Source: CAADGY01 sp900696665 (lineage in GTDB: Bacteria > Acidobacteriota > Terriglobia > Bryobacterales > Bryobacteraceae). Taken from it: a stretch of DNA of 64,000 nucleotides. This document shows, piece by piece, positions 58,883 to 64,000 of the stretch; positions within the stretch are counted from its first letter, which is position 1; every line of letters starts with the position of its first letter. Under the pieces are notes generated by a model. That model was not told the origin of the DNA. It worked only from the letters and a program-made list of their open reading frames with translations, and ran no database searches. A program made the translations under genes and the position numbers. The DNA is taken from positions 1-64,000 of the forward strand of contig JAPSFM010000010.1 of NCBI GenBank assembly GCA_035063885.1, read 5' to 3'.

Positions 58883-60277
58883 ATGGTCCGCTATTGGCCG
58901 TCCTTTACCATTTTAACCGTCCTTTTTCCGACCGCCTTAGCTCAGACGCCCAAGCATGTTATCCGGCCGGCGGAAATTCACCAGGTGCTCGTCAATCCGG
59001 GCATGGGCATCCAAACCTTTCAACGCTTCAACGGTGAAGCGTTATATCCGACCCTTCGATGGTCCGAAGCCGGACCGGTTGAACCCGGCAAGCAGGCGCC
59101 GGTGAAGCCGGATTTTCCCGGCGCTTCGCTGGCCTATTGCCGCTGGTTCTGGTCTGAACTTGAACCAGAACCCGGCAAGTACCGGTGGGAGATCATCAGC
59201 AATGCGCTGGAGCAGGCGCGCAAGCACAACCAGACGCTCGACATCAGAATGATGCCTTATGACCAGAGCCATCCTCTTCCGGAGTGGTACCGCAACTCCG
59301 GCGCCCGGCGGGCGAACAAGCCGGAGGATAAAGATGGCGCAATCTGGTCGCCGGACGCGGACGATCCTTTGTATCTTAAACACTGGGGGGCACTGGTTCG
59401 TGCGGCCGGCGCGCGCTACGACGGACACCCCTATCTCAATTCGGTCGACGTTTCAACTGTGGGTTATTGGGGAGAAGGCTGGGGGCCTTATCTTCCTAGC
59501 TGGCAAACGCAGAAAGAATTGATCGACATCTATTTCGAAGCGTTCCCAACGACCATTCTGCTGATGAACTTCGATGAGCCACGCGCGCTGGCCTATGGAG
59601 TGAAGAAGGGCGCAGGTTGGCGTTTGGATTGTTGGGGAGACATGGGCGGGCGCGGCCGGGGCATGATGCACATGCTCGATATGTACCCGCAACAGGTGGT
59701 ACGCACGGGCATTGAGGATGCCTGGCGGCAATATCCCGTTTCGCTTGAAACGTGCGGCACGCCCGGCCACTGGAAGAAATGGAGCGGCGGTTACACCGAT
59801 GCGCAACTTCAGGAGATCTTCGACCAAGCTTTGCGCTGGCATGCGACGTCGATCAACATCAAGTCCACACCGATCCCGGCCGATTGGAAGGACGCCTGGG
59901 ACGACTTTCAAAAGAAGATCGGCTACCGGTTGGTGCTGCGCCGGCTTGAATATCCCCGGGCTGCGCGCGCGGGCACGATGCTGCCGGTCACTTCATGGTG
60001 GGTGAATAAGGGTGTCGCTCCACCCTATGGCGATTTTGTGCTCGCGATTGGGATCGGCGGCGCGACGATACAGACTCCCGTGGATCTGAAGACGTGGCTT
60101 CCAGGTGACCGGATATTTGATGGCAGTGTGTTTCTGCCGCCCGCTCTCAAAGCGGGTGAGCACAAGTTCCGTATGGCGGTGCTCGACAGGCGAACCGGCG
60201 AGCCGGCCGTAAAACTGGCGATCGAAGGCCTTCAACCGGATGGATGGTATGATCTCGGCACAATTCAAATTCAGTAG
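58883..60277 (+). CDS. DUF4832-family secreted protein, glycosidase-like (copy 1)
   Basis: 464 residues. Signal peptide about 1-20 (ending ALAQ). The N-terminal two thirds look like a TIM-barrel glycosidase-like fold (NPGMGIQTFQRFNG, YCRWFWSELEPEPGKYRWE, then STVGYWGEGWGPYLPSW, with glutamates placed as in GH5/GH42 clan enzymes). The C-terminal DUF4832 beta domain contains SWWVNKGVAPPYGDFVLAI and ends GWYDLGTIQIQ. Activity is unproven. It is followed by a paralogue (copy 2), and the two genes overlap by 29 nt at the stop/start junction. Confidence 0.85.
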   Translation: MVRYWPSFTILTVLFPTALAQTPKHVIRPAEIHQVLVNPGMGIQTFQRFNGEALYPTLRWSEAGPVEPGKQAPVKPDFPGASLAYCRWFWSELEPEPGKYRWEIISNALEQARKHNQTLDIRMMPYDQSHPLPEWYRNSGARRANKPEDKDGAIWSPDADDPLYLKHWGALVRAAGARYDGHPYLNSVDVSTVGYWGEGWGPYLPSWQTQKELIDIYFEAFPTTILLMNFDEPRALAYGVKKGAGWRLDCWGDMGGRGRGMMHMLDMYPQQVVRTGIEDAWRQYPVSLETCGTPGHWKKWSGGYTDAQLQEIFDQALRWHATSINIKSTPIPADWKDAWDDFQKKIGYRLVLRRLEYPRAARAGTMLPVTSWWVNKGVAPPYGDFVLAIGIGGATIQTPVDLKTWLPGDRIFDGSVFLPPALKAGEHKFRMAVLDRRTGEPAVKLAIEGLQPDGWYDLGTIQIQ

Positions 60278-61640
60278 CGCGTTTCTGCTTGCCGCCTCTT
60301 TGTGGGCGCAGTCCGAAGCCGTTATCGTCCGGCCGGTGGAGATCGACGACGTTCTGGTAAATCCCGGCATGGGCATTCAGACGTTCCAGCGCTACAATGG
60401 CGACCCGATCAATCCCGGGCTCCGTTGGTCGGAAGCCGGCCCGGACAAACGGATCGTGTCAGCCTCCACCAAGCCTGATTATCCGGACTCCTCTATCGCC
60501 TACTTCCGCTGGTTCTGGAGCCAGATTGAGCCGGAGCAGGGGAGATACCGGTGGGACATCCTCGACCTCGCGTTGGAAGAAGCAAGGAAGCACAACCAAA
60601 AGCTTGCCATTCGCCTGATGCCGTACGACGAAGGGCATCCGCTGCCGGAGTGGTATCGCAAGTCCGGTGCGCGGCGGGCAAACACAGACAACGACAAAGA
60701 ATGGAAAACCTGGGCGCCCGACGCGGATGATCCGCTCTACCTGAAGCATTGGGGCGGCCTTATTCTCGCCGCCGGCGCCCGCTATGACGGACACCCGTTT
60801 CTTGATTCAGTCGACATTTCGACCGTCGGTTATTGGGGGGAAGGGTGGGGTCCTTATCTTCCGAGTTGGAAACGGCAGAAGGAACTCATCGACGTGAATT
60901 TCGAGGCGTTCCAGCGGACCCCGCTGCTGGTGAATTTCGACGAGCCAAGAGCTTTGGCGTATGCCACGCAGAAGGGCTCGGGGTGGCGTTTGGACTGCTG
61001 GGGCGATATGGGGAACTACTGGGAAAGCTGGGGCCGGCATCTTTCGCACATGCTGGACGTCTATCCGCAGCAGGTGGTGCGTGCGGGTGCGAGCCGTGTG
61101 TGGGAGCGCAGTCCCGTTTCTCTCGAAACCTGTTGGGTTCCCGGCTATTGGCGCGAGAAAAACTGGGACCTCGACTACATCCTCGAACAGGCCTTGCGAT
61201 GGCATGTCACGTCCGTGAACATCAAGTCGAGCGCCATTCCACCCGATTGGAAGCAAAAGTTCCGCGAGTTTGAGAAACGTATGGGCTACCGGCTTGTTCC
61301 GCGGCGATTCGAATATCCGCGAGTGGTCAAAGCCGGCGAGATGATGACCATAAAGTCCTGGTGGGTCAATAAGGGAGTCGCGCCTCCGTATGGAGATTTC
61401 GTGCTCGCTTTCGGAATTGGCGATTCCGTCATCAAGACGTCCGCAGATCTCAGAACATGGCTCCCGGGCGACCAGGTATTTGACGGGAGCCTCTTTCTAC
61501 CGCCGGAGTTGAAACGCGGAGAGCACAGAATGCGCGTGGCCGTGCTCGACGGACGCACGGGCGTTCCGGTAGTGAAGCTCGCCATCCAGGGTCTCCAACC
61601 GGACGGCTGGTATGATATTGGAACTATCCAAATTCAATAA
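60249..61640 (+). CDS. DUF4832-family secreted protein, glycosidase-like (copy 2)
   Basis: 463 residues, collinear with copy 1 over the whole mature length and clearly paralogous by eye. The signal peptide is about 1-20 (FSSAFLLAASLWAQ). The same motifs occur: NPGMGIQTFQRYNGD, FRWFWSQIEPEQGRYRWD, STVGYWGEGWGPYLPSW and the ending GWYDIGTIQIQ. ATG 60249 is chosen over ATG 60240 because the homologous ATG (61612) starts the next gene at the same point of the same sequence. It overlaps copy 1 and the downstream amidohydrolase by 29 nt each. Confidence 0.85.
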   Translation: MISAQFKFSSAFLLAASLWAQSEAVIVRPVEIDDVLVNPGMGIQTFQRYNGDPINPGLRWSEAGPDKRIVSASTKPDYPDSSIAYFRWFWSQIEPEQGRYRWDILDLALEEARKHNQKLAIRLMPYDEGHPLPEWYRKSGARRANTDNDKEWKTWAPDADDPLYLKHWGGLILAAGARYDGHPFLDSVDISTVGYWGEGWGPYLPSWKRQKELIDVNFEAFQRTPLLVNFDEPRALAYATQKGSGWRLDCWGDMGNYWESWGRHLSHMLDVYPQQVVRAGASRVWERSPVSLETCWVPGYWREKNWDLDYILEQALRWHVTSVNIKSSAIPPDWKQKFREFEKRMGYRLVPRRFEYPRVVKAGEMMTIKSWWVNKGVAPPYGDFVLAFGIGDSVIKTSADLRTWLPGDQVFDGSLFLPPELKRGEHRMRVAVLDGRTGVPVVKLAIQGLQPDGWYDIGTIQIQ

Positions 61641-62568
61641 CACACCCGTAACCCGCCGCACGCTTCTGCACGCGGCCGGATTGGCGGCGGTGTCGGCCGG
61701 TAAGGGCTATGCCTGGACGAGTCCGATTATAGACACGCACATCCACCTGTTCGATACCACGCGTCCGCAGGGTGTGCCGTGGCCCGACTCGAAAAATACG
61801 GTGCTGTATCGTCCGGCGCTGCCGGACCGCTACCGGAAGATCGCGGCGCCGCTTGGAATTTCGGGCGCCATTGTGGTGGAAGCCAGCCCGTGGCTCGATG
61901 ACAACCAATGGGTGCTCGATGTCGCAGCGAAGGATCCGATGATTGTGGGAGTTATCGGGAACCTTGAACCGGGCGAGCGGGATTTCGGCAGGCATCTGGA
62001 ACGGCTGCAACGAAACCCGCTGTTCCGGGGCATCCGCTATGGGAATCTGTGGGGCCGTAATCTCGGTGCGGGATTGGACAAGCCGGCATTCATATCTTCG
62101 CTGAAGCTGCTTTCGCAAGCGCATCTGACACTGGATACCGCGAACCCCACGCCGGCGCTGCTATCGGATGTGATCCGGCTCACCAGCATGGTTCCGGAAT
62201 TGCGCGTGGTGATCGATCACCTGCCCGCCAGGCGGAACTATCATGCTCACTTGCGGGAGATCGGCAGCCGCCCGCAGATCTTCGCTAAGCTCTCAGCGGT
62301 TTTTCGCCGCATCGATGGCCGGGTTCCGCGGGAGCTGAGCGTCTACCGGCAAACGCTGGATGAGCTGTTCGGCGTGTTCGGTGAAGACCGGATCTTATAC
62401 GGCAGCGACTGGCCGAACAGCGACCAGCTCCGGCCGTACGAAGACGTTCTGGCATTGGTCCAGGAATATTTCCGCGATAAGAGTGCAACAACGGCGCAGA
62501 AGTATTTCTGGAGGAACTCCGTGCGGGCGTACGGATGGGTGAAACGAGCGCCTTCGCAGCCGGGGTGA
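61612..62568 (+). CDS. Exported amidohydrolase (TIM-barrel metal-dependent hydrolase)
   Basis: 318 residues. A twin-arginine-like leader (TRRTLLHAAGLAAVS, about 14-28) precedes the amidohydrolase-2 fold: DTHIHLFDTTRPQGVPWP carries the metal-binding H-x-H, VIDHLPA the next histidine, and YGSDWPNSD the final aspartate. It resembles 2-pyrone-4,6-dicarboxylate lactonase/L-fuconolactonase-like enzymes, which open sugar lactones. Its start overlaps the end of DUF4832 copy 2 by 29 nt, so all three genes form one coupled unit, probably acting on an extracellular sugar or uronic acid. Confidence 0.9.
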   Translation: MILELSKFNNTPVTRRTLLHAAGLAAVSAGKGYAWTSPIIDTHIHLFDTTRPQGVPWPDSKNTVLYRPALPDRYRKIAAPLGISGAIVVEASPWLDDNQWVLDVAAKDPMIVGVIGNLEPGERDFGRHLERLQRNPLFRGIRYGNLWGRNLGAGLDKPAFISSLKLLSQAHLTLDTANPTPALLSDVIRLTSMVPELRVVIDHLPARRNYHAHLREIGSRPQIFAKLSAVFRRIDGRVPRELSVYRQTLDELFGVFGEDRILYGSDWPNSDQLRPYEDVLALVQEYFRDKSATTAQKYFWRNSVRAYGWVKRAPSQPG

Positions 62569-62585
62569 GTAGCGGCATATTCGGC

Positions 62586-64000
62586 CTACAGCTTTCTTGC
62601 CGGGATGCGGATGAGCACATAGCCGATGCTCGCGAACCCGATCAGCGAAAGCCAACCGCCCCATGCGGGCACGAAACCGAATTGGTCCGAGCCGGTCAGC
62701 AACCATGTGATGGAGGAAATACCCGTCAGGAAGAAGACCGCCAGCAGGATACCCACAATCGCCTCTCCGGCAATTAAACCCGAGGCCAGCAGCGTACCTC
62801 GTTCTTCGAACTTTTGGCGGCGTTCGGACTCGTATCGCCGTGTGACGTGGTCCGCAACGAGCTTCATCAATCCGCCAACAAAAATGGCGGAACTGGTGTC
62901 AAACGGCAGGTACATGCCGACCGCCACCAGCATGGGAGCGCGTGCGCCGCAAAGTACAAGCGCGAAACCAAACGCCGCGCCGGCGGCAAGCAGGCCCCAA
63001 GCCATCTGCCCTCCTACAATCCCCTTTGCAAGCTGCGCCATCAGCCCAGCCTGTGGTGCGGGTAGAGCCCGGCCTCCGATTCCGCCGGTATCCAGGTTCG
63101 CCTGGTGAAGCGCAATGATCGGACCCATCAAAAAGAACGCCAGCAGCACCACGGCGATGATTTCCACCACCTGCATCTTCCACGGCGTTCCTCCCAGCAG
63201 ATGTCCGGCTTTCAGGTCCTGAATGAGGGAACCGGAAACGCTGGCGGCACACGCCACCACGGAAGCGACGCCCAGCACCGCACCGACACCGGCGATTCCT
63301 TTCACGCCGATCGCTACCATCAATAACGCGGCGATCACCAGAGCGGAAAGCGTAAGACCCGATAGCGGCTGGTTCGAGCTTCCCACCAGCCCGACAAGAT
63401 AGCCGCCGACAGCGGAGAGAAGAAAGCCGGTGAGGCTCATCACGAGAGCCGCGACAACCGCCGCCATCCAACCTCCGGTGAAGTAGTAATAGAGCAGCGT
63501 GATCGGCGCCAGCAAAATCAGGATGGCCGCGATCACCCATTTCGGCGGGATGTCCCGTTCGGTGCGTTCAACGGCGATGCCTTCTTTTGCGGCCGCGGCT
63601 GAAGCGGAGAACGCGCCTGTCAGAGAGCGGGCGATGGAGGCGCGCATCGAGAACAGGGTGTAACCGGCGCCTACCAGCATCGTGCCTACGGCGATGGGGC
63701 GCACCACGTTGAACCAGACGCTATAAGAAAGCACGGTCCAATCGGCCTCCGCCGCTATGCCGAGGCGGTGCGGCAAATCGGGATCGAAAAACAATAACAG
63801 CGGAATCAGCACCCACCACGCAATGATTCCGCCGGACACGTTGATGGAAGCGAGTGTGGGTCCGATGATATAGCCGATTCCGATCAGCGCGGGGGACAGG
63901 CTCGGAGTGGACCACGGTATCCCGCCGAGATGCGTCACGTCGCCAATAGGCGCCTTGTCGAAATTGAAGTGGCGTATGACGGAACGGGGAAAATTCAGAA
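62586..64000 (-). CDS. OPT-family oligopeptide transporter (N-terminus beyond the window)
   Basis: The frame is open from the window edge (reading LNFPRSVIRHFNFDKAPIG) to TGA/TAG at 62586, so the gene is cut at its 5' end; 471 codons are visible. Repeated membrane helices and the motifs THLGGIPWSTPSLSPALIG, GYIIGPTLASINVSGGIIAW (20 residues) and the cytosolic GTPWKMQVVEI match the OPT superfamily, where proton-driven uptake of oligopeptides or metal chelates is known. The apparent GTG start at 63938 is not real because homologous sequence continues upstream. It converges with the amidohydrolase gene. Confidence 0.9.
   Translation of the reverse strand, partial: LNFPRSVIRHFNFDKAPIGDVTHLGGIPWSTPSLSPALIGIGYIIGPTLASINVSGGIIAWWVLIPLLLFFDPDLPHRLGIAAEADWTVLSYSVWFNVVRPIAVGTMLVGAGYTLFSMRASIARSLTGAFSASAAAAKEGIAVERTERDIPPKWVIAAILILLAPITLLYYYFTGGWMAAVVAALVMSLTGFLLSAVGGYLVGLVGSSNQPLSGLTLSALVIAALLMVAIGVKGIAGVGAVLGVASVVACAASVSGSLIQDLKAGHLLGGTPWKMQVVEIIAVVLLAFFLMGPIIALHQANLDTGGIGGRALPAPQAGLMAQLAKGIVGGQMAWGLLAAGAAFGFALVLCGARAPMLVAVGMYLPFDTSSAIFVGGLMKLVADHVTRRYESERRQKFEERGTLLASGLIAGEAIVGILLAVFFLTGISSITWLLTGSDQFGFVPAWGGWLSLIGFASIGYVLIRIPARKL

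Noticed and set aside
63936..63938. GTG 63938 as the start of the OPT transporter
   Set aside because: In-frame OPT-like sequence continues to the window edge, so the gene is truncated by the window rather than starting here.

Overview
The window reads as a chromosomal segment of an Acidobacteriota bacterium, most likely of the Bryobacterales/Solibacter type. This placement is inferred from gene content: a giant carboxypeptidase-regulatory-domain TonB receptor, SYLF, CsgG and Hanks-kinase proteins, DUF4832 proteins, exported sugar-acid enzymes, and an RpoB with a cysteine-rich insertion. No rRNA, tRNA, CRISPR array, insertion sequence or prophage was recognised. Coding density is high, many genes overlap by 4 nt or less, and TTG/GTG starts are used several times (rpoC, lysS, the transporter lipoprotein, the ABC-2 fusion).

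Layout. 1-6.7 kb: rpmB, a small cysteine protein, a decayed alcohol dehydrogenase, a TonB-dependent receptor, a broken sulfatase, and SYLF and DinB proteins. 6.8-9.4 kb: a CsgG-like protein with a membrane Ser/Thr kinase. 9.5-13.7 kb: a tight five-gene operon (HAD phosphatase, deoxyhypusine-synthase-like protein, PfkB kinase, ROK kinase, SIS isomerase) that looks like a sugar-phosphate pathway. 13.8-20.7 kb: a TonB C-terminal-domain protein, a zinc dehydrogenase with a zinc-ribbon partner, glycogen phosphorylase and a beta-barrel protein. 20.9-25.9 kb: an Rrf2 regulator, then egtB-egtD and a complete OpuC/EgtUV-type ABC importer in one run, so ergothioneine synthesis is probably coupled to uptake. 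26-29.5 kb: a neutral-ceramidase-like hydrolase and a multi-spanning glycosyltransferase-like protein.

29.6-38.6 kb: rpoB and rpoC with their own promoter and a strong terminator, but without the usual rplJL in front. 38.6-44.3 kb: a DJ-1/PfpI protein, an ABC exporter whose permease is fused to an amidohydrolase-like domain, then a rhomboid protease and an FRG-domain protein on the other strand. 44.5-49.5 kb: kdgK-pta-garD divergent from an exported rhamnonate-dehydratase-like enzyme, a sugar-acid catabolic locus. 49.5-55.7 kb: an operon of lysS, a LolC/E-like permease, an ArnT-like glycosyltransferase, a zinc-ribbon protein and a DUF4230 protein, divergent from a GT2 enzyme. 55.8-64 kb: a PAS histidine kinase, a coiled-coil membrane protein, a tandem pair of DUF4832 proteins overlapping an amidohydrolase, and the 3' part of an OPT-family transporter cut by the window end.

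The most notable items are the egtBD-transporter operon, the permease-amidohydrolase fusion with a substituted metal-site histidine, the deoxyhypusine-synthase-like gene in a sugar operon, two homologous 29-nt gene overlaps in the DUF4832 cluster, the zinc-ribbon insertion in RpoB, and several genes whose -10 element lies 9 nt from the start codon without a Shine-Dalgarno site, which suggests leaderless mRNAs.
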